Assembly (NCBI GenBank): GCA_902522775.1
Contig: CABYWQ010000002.1
Location: 62,001 to 126,000 of the forward strand
DNA length: 64,000 nucleotides
Origin: Eutrophosalina sp902522775
Lineage (GTDB): Bacteria > Bacteroidota > Bacteroidia > Flavobacteriales > Flavobacteriaceae
Direction: 5' to 3'
The position numbers were made by a program, and so were the translations under genes. Shown here piece after piece: positions 52,261 to 61,847 of the stretch. Numbering within the stretch: position 1 is the stretch's first letter; every line of letters starts with the position of its first letter. The notes below the pieces were generated by a model that was not told the DNA's origin, ran no database searches, and worked only from the letters and a program-made list of their open reading frames with translations.

Positions 52261-54066
52261 TTAGAAACAATATGAATTATTATCAATTATCATTTTAGCA
52301 ATCTTTCTTTTCAATTCAATCGGCTTTGGGAAATTATAGTATTTTGTAAACCTTTTTAAGCCCAATAATAAAAACTTCTGTTCCTCTCCTTCGCTTAAAG
52401 AAATAATTAATTCTTTAGCTCTATTTGAAACTAACTCAACAGATTGGTATAAATATAATTGGCTCATTGATACTTGACCTTCTTGTGAATTTTTTCCAAA
52501 TTTTTTATAATTTTTCTCTGTTCTTAAAATTACAGATTCAGCTAAGTATATTTCTATCATTATATCAGAAATTGATAATAAAACCTCCTGTTCCTTTTCA
52601 ATATCTAAACCAAATTTTTTCATTCCAGCACCACAGAGCATTAAAAAAATCTTTTTAAGATTTTTCAATATGATTTTTTCTTCATCAAAAAGGTCTGATA
52701 AATCTGGTAGTTCAAAAGATGGAATGCCGGTTAAAGAGTTAGCAACATTTTCAGCTTCACTAATTAAATCTACATGTCCTTTTATTGCTTTTTTTATAAG
52801 CATTCCAATAGCTACTAATCTATTTATTTCATTTGTGCCTTCATAAATTCTAGCAATTCTAGCATCTCGCCATGCAGACTCCATTGGCGTTTCTTTTGAA
52901 TATCCCATCCCACCAAATATTTGTATACCTTGATCTGCAACACTTTGAAGATCTTCAGAAACAGCAACTTTTAACATAGAGCACTCAATTACATATTCTT
53001 CAAATCCTTTTAATGTTGCTTCTTGATAACTTTTGCCAGATTCTTTTAAGATTACAATTCTATCTTCAATATCTTTCGCTGCTCTGTACGAAGCAGATTC
53101 ACCTGCATAAAGATCAGTCGCCATAACAGCTATTTTTTCTTTAATAGCACCAAATTCACTAATTTTTTTTCTGAACTGAATTCGTTCATTTGCATATTTA
53201 GTTGATACATTAATTAATCTTCTTTCTGCATCCAAAGCGGCTACAGCAAGTTTGATTCTTCCAATATTAAGAGCATTCATGGCAATTTTAAAACCATTTC
53301 CTCTTTCCGAAAGCATATTTTCAACTGGAACTTTAGTTTCATTAAAAAATACTTGTCGAGTTGATGACGAATTTAATCCTAATTTTTCTTCTTCCTTACC
53401 GAAACTAATACCATTTTTTGAATCATTAGGCACAATAAAAGCTGTTAGATTCTTGTCATCCTCAATTTTAGCAAAAACTGTTAGAATATCTGCAAACCCT
53501 GCATTTGAAATCCAAATTTTTTGACCACTTATCAAATAATGACTCTTATCATTACTTAAAATAGCCTTTGTTTTACCACTATTAGCATCAGATCCAGCAA
53601 CAGGTTCAGTTAAACAGTAAGCTCCAAAATATTCACCACTAGCAAGTTTTGGAATATACTTAGTCTTTTGATCTTCATTTCCATAAAGTAATATAGGCAT
53701 AGTGCCAATTCCAGTATGAGCTCCAAAAGCAGTTGATGTTGAGCCTGAACTACCTGATATGTAATCACATACCAACATAGATGATGTAAAAGGCATACCT
53801 AAACCACCATATGCTTCAGGAATACCAACACCGAGAAAACCAAGTTCTCCCGCTTTTTTCATAACATCAAGCGTTAATTGAAAATTTTTCTTTTCAAATT
53901 CTTCTTTTTTTGACCAAATTTCTTTATCTGCAAATTCTTTTACGGCATCTCTCATCATTTTTTGTTCTTCAGTAAAATCTTCAGGTGTAAAAATATTTTC
54001 GCATAATGTATCTTTTACTACAAATTCTCCACCTCTTGTAATTTCTTTTTCAATAGTTTCTTTCAT
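52261..54066 (-). CDS. fadE: Acyl-CoA dehydrogenase
   Basis: A 601-residue FAD-dependent dehydrogenase for the first step of beta-oxidation. Visible are GFLGVGIPEAYGGLGMPF, the FAD-contact YCLTEPVAGSDANSG, WISNAGFAD, QIFGGMGYSKETPMESAWRDA and RIYEGTNEINR, which holds the catalytic Glu. A C-terminal extension of about 170 residues makes it resemble the long FadE of the Bacillus fadNAE type. It is the last gene of the operon, 6 bases after fadA. Confidence 0.93.
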   Translation of the reverse strand: MKETIEKEITRGGEFVVKDTLCENIFTPEDFTEEQKMMRDAVKEFADKEIWSKKEEFEKKNFQLTLDVMKKAGELGFLGVGIPEAYGGLGMPFTSSMLVCDYISGSSGSTSTAFGAHTGIGTMPILLYGNEDQKTKYIPKLASGEYFGAYCLTEPVAGSDANSGKTKAILSNDKSHYLISGQKIWISNAGFADILTVFAKIEDDKNLTAFIVPNDSKNGISFGKEEEKLGLNSSSTRQVFFNETKVPVENMLSERGNGFKIAMNALNIGRIKLAVAALDAERRLINVSTKYANERIQFRKKISEFGAIKEKIAVMATDLYAGESASYRAAKDIEDRIVILKESGKSYQEATLKGFEEYVIECSMLKVAVSEDLQSVADQGIQIFGGMGYSKETPMESAWRDARIARIYEGTNEINRLVAIGMLIKKAIKGHVDLISEAENVANSLTGIPSFELPDLSDLFDEEKIILKNLKKIFLMLCGAGMKKFGLDIEKEQEVLLSISDIMIEIYLAESVILRTEKNYKKFGKNSQEGQVSMSQLYLYQSVELVSNRAKELIISLSEGEEQKFLLLGLKRFTKYYNFPKPIELKRKIAKMIIDNNSYCF

Positions 54067-54072
54067 TTTTAT

Positions 54073-55254
54073 TTATAAAATTTCATATATACCTGCGGCA
54101 CCTTGTCCCGTACCCACACACATTGTAACCATACCATACTTTAATTTTCTATCCCTCATTTCATTTATTAGTTGTACTGTAAGCTTAGCACCTGTACAAC
54201 CTAAAGGATGACCTAACGAAATAGCACCACCATTAACATTAATGATGTCAATATTTAGATTAAGTTCATTAATAACAGCTAATGATTGAGAAGCAAATGC
54301 TTCATTTAATTCAATTAATTGAATATCACTTATTTTTAGGTTTGTTTTATCTAAAACTTTTGGTATAGCTTTAATTGGACCAACACCCATTATTTTAGGC
54401 GGAAGTCCAGCAACACTATAATTAATAAGTCTAGCAATTGGATCAATATTATGTGTCTTGATGTAAGATTCACTTGCAAGCATTACAAATGCCGCTCCAT
54501 CACTCATTTGAGATGAATTTCCTGCAGTGACTGATCCTGTGCTTGAAAATACAGGTCTTAACTTTGATAATGCTTCAATACTAGTATCTTTTCTTGGTCC
54601 TTCATCTTGGGTGTAAGTATGGTTTCGAGTTTTTTTTATAGAATTTTCATCCAAGTAAATTTCTTCAATATTTATAGGAACAATTTGTGAATCAAATTTT
54701 TTATGTTCAATAGCTGAGAGAGCCTTTTGATGTGAGTTGAATGCAAAAATATCTTGATCTTCTCTATTAATTTTATATTCTTTTGCAACTTCTTCAGCAG
54801 TTAATCCCATTCCCCAATAGTAATTTTCATTTCCATTTGAAACTGTTTTATATCCCGGAACTGGTTTATATCCTCCCATTGGTATAAAACTCATACTTTC
54901 AACCCCTCCAGCTATAATGCAGTCAGCCATACCAGATTTAATCTTTGCGCTAGCCATAGCTATTGTTTCTAAACCTGATGCACAATATCTGTTGACAGTT
55001 ACGCCAGGAACATCATCAATTTTTAAGCCCATAAGAGATATTAATCTTCCAACATTTAAACCTTGTTCAGCTTCAGGCATAGCATTCCCTACTATAACAT
55101 CATCAATTGTTTTTTTATCAAATCCTTCAATATTACTGATCATGTGTTCTATAGTTTCAGCAGCTAATTCATCAGGTCTTTTAAATCTAAAAAAACCTTT
55201 TGGGGCTTTACCAACCGCAGTTCTATAACCTTTAATTATATAAGCTTCTTCCAT
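54073..55254 (-). CDS. fadA: Acetyl-CoA acyltransferase (3-ketoacyl-CoA thiolase)
   Basis: A 393-residue thiolase that cleaves 3-ketoacyl-CoA. The active-site Cys91 is in VNRYCASGLETIAMA, followed by GGVESMSFIPMGG. The His is in NVNGGAISLGHPLGCTGAKL, and the second Cys is in MCVGTGQGAAGIYE. It lies between fadN and fadE, 1 base downstream of fadN and 6 bases upstream of fadE. Confidence 0.96.
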   Translation of the reverse strand: MEEAYIIKGYRTAVGKAPKGFFRFKRPDELAAETIEHMISNIEGFDKKTIDDVIVGNAMPEAEQGLNVGRLISLMGLKIDDVPGVTVNRYCASGLETIAMASAKIKSGMADCIIAGGVESMSFIPMGGYKPVPGYKTVSNGNENYYWGMGLTAEEVAKEYKINREDQDIFAFNSHQKALSAIEHKKFDSQIVPINIEEIYLDENSIKKTRNHTYTQDEGPRKDTSIEALSKLRPVFSSTGSVTAGNSSQMSDGAAFVMLASESYIKTHNIDPIARLINYSVAGLPPKIMGVGPIKAIPKVLDKTNLKISDIQLIELNEAFASQSLAVINELNLNIDIINVNGGAISLGHPLGCTGAKLTVQLINEMRDRKLKYGMVTMCVGTGQGAAGIYEIL

Positions 55255-55255
55255 A

Positions 55256-57661
55256 TTAATTTCTAAGGGGTTTTCCGTTTTTTAACATAAATTGTATTCT
55301 CTCAAGTGTTTTTCTTTCGCCACACAATGAAAGAAAAGCTTCTCTTTCTAAATCAAGAAGATATTGCTCCGATACTAAAGTAGACTGTGAGAGATTTCCA
55401 CCAGCTAAAATATTTGAAATCTTTTTTGCTATTTTTTTATCGTGATCAGAAATATAACCTCCAACTAACATCGAATCTGCACCTACATAAAATGCGCCTA
55501 ATGCTTGTTGCCCCAGAACTTTGATATCATTTCTTTGTATGGGCTCAGTGTAACCATTATCATACATTTGCAGCGCAATTTTTTTTGCATGTGAAATCTG
55601 ATTTTTCTTATTCATTATAATAAGATCCTTATTTTTCATTAAATAGTTTAATCCATAACCTTCATGTCCAGATGTAGATGTTTTTCCCATGCCTATATTT
55701 AAAAAATATTCTTGCAATAAGTTTAATTCAACATCATTTTTCTTAAATTGATCGGATGCTCTAAGAGTCATTTCTTTTGTACCTCCACCACCTGGAATTA
55801 GCCCAACACCAACTTCAACAAGCCCAATGTAAGTCTCACTGTAAGCTAAAATTTTATCACAGTGAAGACATAATTCACATCCTCCTCCAAGTGTGTAACC
55901 ATGGGGAGCAGCAATAACTGGTATTCTAGAATACCTAAGTTTCATCATTGTATCCTGAAATAATTTCATAGCAAAATTTAATTCATCATATTCTTGTTCA
56001 ATAGCCATCAAAAAAATCATACTCAGATCAGCCCCAGCCGAAAAATGCTGTCCTTCATTTCCAATTACGATTCCATGGTATTTTTCTTCCGCAATTTCAA
56101 TTCCTTTATTTAAACCCTGAAGAATATTTTGATTGATAGAATTCATTTTTGAATTAAATTCAATATTTAAAATACCATCACCAATGTCATTTATTTTACA
56201 CTCATCATTTTTCCAAATAGTTTGATCTTTATTTAAATTTTTCAAAAAAATAAAGTTTTCTTGACCAGGTTTTTTAATGAAATTTCCAGTTTTTTTATCA
56301 TAAAATTCAATAAATCCATTATTCGATTTATAAAAAGAGTTTATGTCTTTTAAAATAATATCTTCAATCCATTTAGAGGCTTTTAAATTGAATGATTTCA
56401 TCAGATTTACACCTTCTTTAATGCCTATATAACTCCATATTTCAAAAGGACCTTCTTTCCAACCAAAACCAGCTTTTAACGCTGAATCAATACTGGTAAG
56501 ATCATCTGAAATTTCTGGAATCCTGTTCTGAACGTAAGCAAACATTTTTGCAAAAACTTCTCTATAAAAATCTGAAGCTCTATCATTTCCATTAATTAAA
56601 ATTTTAAACTTATCTGCTCTATTTTTAGTTTTTTTTGCGCGATTAAGGGTTTCAAAATTTAATTTTTTTTGCTCCTTATACTCAAAGGTTTTAAGATCTA
56701 ATGATAAGATTTGTGATTTTCCGTTTTTATCAACAATTTTTTTATAAAAACCTTGTTTTGTTTTACTCCCAAGGATATTATCTTTTAACATTCTTTTTAA
56801 AAAATCTGGTAGTTTAAATACTTCTCTTGATTCATCATCAAGACAATTTTCATATATACCGCTAGAAACATGACACAATGTGTCCAACCCTACAAGATCA
56901 GCTGTTCTAAAAGTAGCTGACTTTGGACGACCTATAGCGGTACCTGTTAATCTATCAACTTCTTCCACTGAAAAACTACCATCCTTAACAAGATGAAAAA
57001 GACTTTGAATTCCAAATGTTCCAATTCTATTACCGATAAATGCAGGAGTGTCCTTTGCTAAAACAGGCGTTTTACCTAAAAATTTTTCACCGTAGCTCAT
57101 TAGAAAATTAATAACCTCTTTTTTACAATTTGGTCCAGGAATTACTTCAAATAAGTTTAAATATCTTGGTGGATTAAAAAAATGAGTTATAGAAAAGTGC
57201 TTTTGGAAATCATCAGATCTTCCTTCGCTCATCATTTTAATAGGAATTCCAGAGGTGTTTGAAGAGACAAGAGTACCATTTGATCTGTATTTATCAACTT
57301 TTTCAAAAATCAATTTTTTAATATCTAATCTTTCAACAACAACTTCAATAATCCAATCATAATCTTTTATTTGACACATATCATCCTCAAAATTTCCTAA
57401 ACTTATTCTATTGACAAATGATTTATCATAAATGGGAGATGGTTTAGATTTTACACATTTATTAAACATTTCACTAACAATTCTGTTTCTGACAATCTTG
57501 TCTGTAATCTTGAGTCCTTTCTTTTTTTCAACATCGTTGATTTCATTTGGTAAAATGTCTAAAAGAAGAACTTTAACTCCAATATTAGCAAAATGACAGG
57601 CGATCCCTGAACCCATAATTCCTGACCCTAAAACAGCAACTTTGGATATTTTTTTGTTCAT
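55256..57661 (-). CDS. fadN: Fused 3-hydroxyacyl-CoA dehydrogenase / enoyl-CoA hydratase (FadN-type)
   Basis: An 801-residue bifunctional enzyme for the middle steps of beta-oxidation. The dehydrogenase is N-terminal (NAD-binding VLGSGIMGSGIACHFANIG, then HFFNPPRYLNLFEVIPG and FIGNRIGTFGIQSL). The crotonase domain is C-terminal (FSAGADLSM, GYTLGGGCEL, GLIPGGGGTKEM). This order is reversed relative to E. coli FadB and matches Bacillus FadN. Its start overlaps the marR stop by 4 bases. Confidence 0.95.
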   Translation of the reverse strand: MNKKISKVAVLGSGIMGSGIACHFANIGVKVLLLDILPNEINDVEKKKGLKITDKIVRNRIVSEMFNKCVKSKPSPIYDKSFVNRISLGNFEDDMCQIKDYDWIIEVVVERLDIKKLIFEKVDKYRSNGTLVSSNTSGIPIKMMSEGRSDDFQKHFSITHFFNPPRYLNLFEVIPGPNCKKEVINFLMSYGEKFLGKTPVLAKDTPAFIGNRIGTFGIQSLFHLVKDGSFSVEEVDRLTGTAIGRPKSATFRTADLVGLDTLCHVSSGIYENCLDDESREVFKLPDFLKRMLKDNILGSKTKQGFYKKIVDKNGKSQILSLDLKTFEYKEQKKLNFETLNRAKKTKNRADKFKILINGNDRASDFYREVFAKMFAYVQNRIPEISDDLTSIDSALKAGFGWKEGPFEIWSYIGIKEGVNLMKSFNLKASKWIEDIILKDINSFYKSNNGFIEFYDKKTGNFIKKPGQENFIFLKNLNKDQTIWKNDECKINDIGDGILNIEFNSKMNSINQNILQGLNKGIEIAEEKYHGIVIGNEGQHFSAGADLSMIFLMAIEQEYDELNFAMKLFQDTMMKLRYSRIPVIAAPHGYTLGGGCELCLHCDKILAYSETYIGLVEVGVGLIPGGGGTKEMTLRASDQFKKNDVELNLLQEYFLNIGMGKTSTSGHEGYGLNYLMKNKDLIIMNKKNQISHAKKIALQMYDNGYTEPIQRNDIKVLGQQALGAFYVGADSMLVGGYISDHDKKIAKKISNILAGGNLSQSTLVSEQYLLDLEREAFLSLCGERKTLERIQFMLKNGKPLRN

Positions 57662-58092
57662 TTAAAAACTAGTTTATTCTTTATTAATTTATTGATGAGG
57701 TCTACCACTTGATAAAAGTTTTTAATTGACTCTTCTCCAACTTCATTTGTTATAGTCTTATTAAATTTCATTACTAATTCCCTAGCATAGTTTCTAAACT
57801 TAATACCTCTTTGAGTTAACTTAATTAAAACACCTCTACCATCTTCAGGATTTGGAATTCTCTGAATTAAGTTTTCATCTTCCATAAACTTTAAGGTCCT
57901 TGATAAACTTGTTGATTCCATTCCCATTTTTGGCCCAAGTGAGGTTGATGGAGTATCTTGTTTTGGGTTTAAACTTAATAAGGCAAACCCAACTGCCATA
58001 CTTCCACCATATTTTGAAGCTTCTTCATTATACATCTTTGAAATAGACAACCATGTGTACCTTAATTCTTGTTCAAGTGTTCTTAACGACAT
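57658..58092 (-). CDS. MarR-family transcriptional regulator
   Basis: A 144-residue winged-helix regulator from ATG 58092 (SLRTLEQELRYTWLSISKMY). A longer reading from 58179 would add 29 residues within the purL end and is unlikely. Visible are the recognition-helix region (STSLGPKMGMESTSLSRTLKFMEDENLI, in parts) and the wing NPEDGRGVLIKLTQRG. It is the first gene of marR-fadN-fadA-fadE and probably represses it until an acyl-CoA or fatty-acid ligand binds. A palindrome lies just upstream of it. Confidence 0.88.
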   Translation of the reverse strand: MSLRTLEQELRYTWLSISKMYNEEASKYGGSMAVGFALLSLNPKQDTPSTSLGPKMGMESTSLSRTLKFMEDENLIQRIPNPEDGRGVLIKLTQRGIKFRNYARELVMKFNKTITNEVGEESIKNFYQVVDLINKLIKNKLVFK

Positions 58093-58109
58093 ATAATAAA
58101 TGTACAAAA

Positions 58110-58133
58110 ATTTACTATGCATGCATAATAAAT
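58110..58133. promoter_or_regulatory. Palindromic operator upstream of marR-fadNAE
   Basis: A 24-bp inverted repeat with one mismatched pair. The central 12 bases, TATGCATGCATA (58116-58127), are a perfect palindrome and the arms extend 6 bases further on each side. On the minus strand it lies directly upstream of AATTTTTG (58112-58105), a one-mismatch -7 box, so a bound dimer would block the promoter. It is 18 bases upstream of the marR ATG. Confidence 0.6.
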
Positions 58134-58144
58134 AATTAAAATTT

Positions 58145-61100
58145 TTATGACAGCCAGTTGTAAGCATTATTAAATGCATACACCCAAGGAGAGATTTTAT
58201 TATTCTTCTGATCTTTAGGATAATAACCCCAATTAAAAGGATAATTTGCTCTTTCTAAATGAGGCATCATTGCTACATGTCTTCCATCTTGACTTGAAAC
58301 AATTGCTGCATCAAAATCAGATCCATTAGGATTAGCAGGATAGGAGGTTTTGTGATATTTACCAATTATATTATAGTCTGACTCCTTTTTATCAAATATA
58401 AACTTTCCTTCACCGTGTGCGGCCCATATTCCTAAAGTTGTATTTTCAAAATTTTTGAACATTACACTATTGTTTTTTTTTATTGAAACAGCTGTAAATT
58501 GACATTCAAATTTTTTTGAATCATTGTTATGCATTTTAGGGTGAATTTCAAGTTCGGGATAAATTAAACCTAGCTCCATAAAAAGTTGACATCCATTACA
58601 AACACCTAATGAAAGTGTATCTTCTTTAGAGAAGAATTTTTTTAAACTATTTCTTGCATTTTCATTGTATATAAATGATCCAGCCCATCCTTTAGCAGAT
58701 CCTAATACATCTGAATTTGAAAATCCACCAACTGCAACTAAAAATTTAATTTCTTCAAGATTTTCTTTACCGCTCATTAAATCAGTCATATGAATATCAA
58801 CGACCTCAAATCCTGCTTTGTTCATAATAAAAGCCATTTCTCTTTCTGAATTACTTCCTTTTTCTCTGATTACACCTGCTTTGATTCTTTTATCAAAACT
58901 GGGCTTAAAATCTCCATTAAACCATTTAGGAAACTTAAATTCTAGCTTATTTTTGTATAATGAATTATATCTCTCAAAAGCTTTAGCTTCAGTAGATTGA
59001 ATTGAATCAAGCATGTAAGATTTTTCAAACCACTTTTTTCTATAATAATCAATATCAAAACTATATTTTTCATTTAAATTTGATATTGTTATAGAGTTTG
59101 ATTTATTAACTGTCCCTATTTTTTCAAACTTTATATTATTATTAGAAAAAAACTTTTCAATCTCTTCTTTTGCATGAATAATAATACCATGATTTTCACT
59201 AAATAATAATTCTAGGATATTATCCTCCTTTGATAAATTAATATCAAGCCCATAGTTGTTCGATGCTAAACACATTTCAATTAATGTAACTATCATTCCA
59301 CCTGAGCTTATATCATGACCAGAGTAAACTCTATTTTCTTTTATACATTTTTGAATAGTATTAAAAGCTAATTGAAAATATCCTGAATCTTTTATATCAG
59401 GTGCATTTTTACCAACTTTATTTTGTGATTGGTAGAGAGCTGAACCTCCTAGACTATATTTATCGGAAGAAAAGTCAATTTTATATATATAACCTCCTTC
59501 CTCATGTAAGTAGGGTTGAACAATTTTATTAATTTCCTCTGTGTGACCTACTGCAGATATTATAACAGTTCCAGGGGATAAAACATCTTTATCAGCGTAT
59601 TTTTGTTTCATTGACATAGAATCTTTTCCCGTTGGAATATTTATTCCTAAATCGATTGAAAATTCAGAACAAGCTTTAACAGCCTGATATAACCTGTAGT
59701 TTTCAGAGCCATTATTAGCAGGCCACATCCAATTAGCTGATAAGGAGATTGATTTTAAATCATCTTTTAAAGGAACAAATAAAATATTAGTTAGTGCTTC
59801 AGCTATTGAACTTCTTGATCCTTTTGAAGGATCAATTAAACTTATTATGGGTGAATGACCAATTGATGTTGCTATTCCATTTTTACCATTATAATCTAAA
59901 CTCATTACACCACAATTATTTAGTGGAACTTGGAATGGACCGGTACATTGTTGTAGTGCAACTCTTCCAGTTACACATCTATCAACTTTATTTGTTAACC
60001 AATCTTTACATGCAACAGATTCAAGAGATAAAACATCATCCAAATATGAATAAACTTTTTTAGATTCTAATTTAGGTTCAGAATATGAAAAATCTGAAAT
60101 AGTGTCTTTTAAAATTGTTTTTGGTGAATTACCAAAAAAATCTGACAGTTCTAGGTCAATTGAAGTCTCATTTTTTAAATCAGATTTAACTAAAAACCTT
60201 CCGTTTTCAATTACCTTTCCTACTTTATATACAGGTGCTCTTTCTCTTTCACAAATTTGTTTTAACTTTTTATAGTCTTTTTCAGCTATTACTAATCCCA
60301 TTCTTTCTTGAGACTCGTTTCCAATAATTTCTTTTGATGAAAGTGTTTTATCTCCTATTGGTAATTTGTCAACTTCTAACATTCCACCAACATCCTCTAC
60401 AAGCTCTGAAATACAATTTAAATGTCCCCCAGCTCCATGATCATGAATTGACTTAATAAAATTATTGTCAGATTCAACTATTGATCTAATAACATTCGCT
60501 ACTCTTTTTTGCATTTCAGGATTAGATCTTTGAACAGCATTTAGTTCAATTCCAGAAGCATACTCGCCTGTATCAGTTGAGGACACAGCAGCACCTCCCA
60601 TACCTATTCTATAATTATCACCTCCTAAAACAATTATTAAATCTCCATCATGAATTTTTTTCTTTTTAGAATGTTCTAATTTTCCATATCCTATTCCACC
60701 TGCTAACATTATTACTTTATCAAATCCTAAAAGTTTATCACCCTCTTTATGTTCAAAGGTTAATAGTGAACCAGAAATCAACGGCTGGCCAAATTTATTT
60801 CCAAAATCTGATGCTCCATTAGATGCTTTGATTAAGATATCAATTGGTTTTTGATAAAGCCATTTTCTTTCATCAAAACCAAACTTAGAATTATTAAATC
60901 TTGGATATGGAGTCATGTATACTGCAGTTCCTGCAAGAGGAATTGATCCTTGTCCACCAGCTAATCTATCCCTTATTTCTCCTCCAGACCCTGTTGCTGC
61001 ACCACTAAAGGGTTCAACTGTAGTTGGGAAATTATGAGTTTCTGCTTTAATTGAGATTACTGATTCAAAGGTTGAGTCTTTATAAATTGATGGTTTTTCT

Positions 61101-61777
61101 GGCAGAGTAGGTGAAAATTGCTGAACTTTTGGTCCTTGAACAAAAGCAACATTATCTTTGTACGCAGAAACTACACTGTTTTTGTTAAGTTTAGTAGTTT
61201 GCTTAATCATTTGAAAAAGAGATTCATCTTTTTTAATATTGTTTACAATGAATGTTCCATTGAATATTTTGTGCCGACAATGCTCAGAGTTAACTTGTGA
61301 AAAACCAAATACCTCAGAATCAGTTAAATTTCTGTTAATTTTTTTTGATAAATTTTCCAGATATACAATTTCCTCATCACTAAGTGCGAGACCTTCCTTT
61401 TTATTGTATTCATTAATATTTATTATTTCTATAGAATCTTCAGGTTCAATATTAACTGTAAAAATATTTTGATCTAATTTTTGATACAGTTCATTTGTCA
61501 TCTGATCAAAAGAATTTTTATTGTTAAAAAAAATAAATTCTTCAATTCTTTTAATACCAATTACACCCATGTTTTGAGTAATCTCAACAGCATTTGTGCT
61601 CCAGGGAGTTGTCATGTTAGACCTTGGGCCAACATATTTAGATTTAATTATTTTACTAGAAATATAACCTGACCCTGAAAAAAGCCATTCAAGTTTTTTA
61701 CGGGTTTCGGGAGAAAGTGCTCCTTCAGATTCGACGGCATATACATGTGAGTTGTCTTTTGTAAAAAAAGATATCAT
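58145..61777 (-). CDS. purL: Phosphoribosylformylglycinamidine synthase, single-chain
   Basis: A 1210-residue large-type PurL (FGAR amidotransferase) of de novo purine synthesis. The synthase half has EVFGFSQVNSEHCRHKIF, ETHNFPTTVEPFSGAATGSGGEIRDR (in two parts) and NIPTGKDSMSMKQKY. The C-terminal glutaminase has the nucleophile in LSLGVCNGCQLF and the His/Glu in MMPHLERANYPFNWGYYP. This is the Gram-negative, single-chain form rather than the PurS/PurQ/PurL split. It lies just upstream of marR on the same strand, with 52 bases between. Confidence 0.97.
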   Translation of the reverse strand: MISFFTKDNSHVYAVESEGALSPETRKKLEWLFSGSGYISSKIIKSKYVGPRSNMTTPWSTNAVEITQNMGVIGIKRIEEFIFFNNKNSFDQMTNELYQKLDQNIFTVNIEPEDSIEIININEYNKKEGLALSDEEIVYLENLSKKINRNLTDSEVFGFSQVNSEHCRHKIFNGTFIVNNIKKDESLFQMIKQTTKLNKNSVVSAYKDNVAFVQGPKVQQFSPTLPEKPSIYKDSTFESVISIKAETHNFPTTVEPFSGAATGSGGEIRDRLAGGQGSIPLAGTAVYMTPYPRFNNSKFGFDERKWLYQKPIDILIKASNGASDFGNKFGQPLISGSLLTFEHKEGDKLLGFDKVIMLAGGIGYGKLEHSKKKKIHDGDLIIVLGGDNYRIGMGGAAVSSTDTGEYASGIELNAVQRSNPEMQKRVANVIRSIVESDNNFIKSIHDHGAGGHLNCISELVEDVGGMLEVDKLPIGDKTLSSKEIIGNESQERMGLVIAEKDYKKLKQICERERAPVYKVGKVIENGRFLVKSDLKNETSIDLELSDFFGNSPKTILKDTISDFSYSEPKLESKKVYSYLDDVLSLESVACKDWLTNKVDRCVTGRVALQQCTGPFQVPLNNCGVMSLDYNGKNGIATSIGHSPIISLIDPSKGSRSSIAEALTNILFVPLKDDLKSISLSANWMWPANNGSENYRLYQAVKACSEFSIDLGINIPTGKDSMSMKQKYADKDVLSPGTVIISAVGHTEEINKIVQPYLHEEGGYIYKIDFSSDKYSLGGSALYQSQNKVGKNAPDIKDSGYFQLAFNTIQKCIKENRVYSGHDISSGGMIVTLIEMCLASNNYGLDINLSKEDNILELLFSENHGIIIHAKEEIEKFFSNNNIKFEKIGTVNKSNSITISNLNEKYSFDIDYYRKKWFEKSYMLDSIQSTEAKAFERYNSLYKNKLEFKFPKWFNGDFKPSFDKRIKAGVIREKGSNSEREMAFIMNKAGFEVVDIHMTDLMSGKENLEEIKFLVAVGGFSNSDVLGSAKGWAGSFIYNENARNSLKKFFSKEDTLSLGVCNGCQLFMELGLIYPELEIHPKMHNNDSKKFECQFTAVSIKKNNSVMFKNFENTTLGIWAAHGEGKFIFDKKESDYNIIGKYHKTSYPANPNGSDFDAAIVSSQDGRHVAMMPHLERANYPFNWGYYPKDQKNNKISPWVYAFNNAYNWLS

Positions 61778-61787
61778 TTTCTACAAA

Positions 61788-61795
61788 CAAATTTA
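61788..61795 (-). promoter_or_regulatory. -7 box upstream of purL
   Basis: The minus strand reads TAAATTTG, a full -7 match, ending 10 bases before the purL ATG. No well-spaced -33 TTG was found. Confidence 0.35.
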
Positions 61796-61847
61796 TATTA
61801 ATTTGACAAGTAAATTTTGATAGAAGATTAAATATTGATAAAATTTA

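Noticed and set aside
58093..58179. Longer MarR protein starting at 58179
   Set aside because: It would overlap the purL end and contain the operator palindrome; family N-termini fit ATG 58092.
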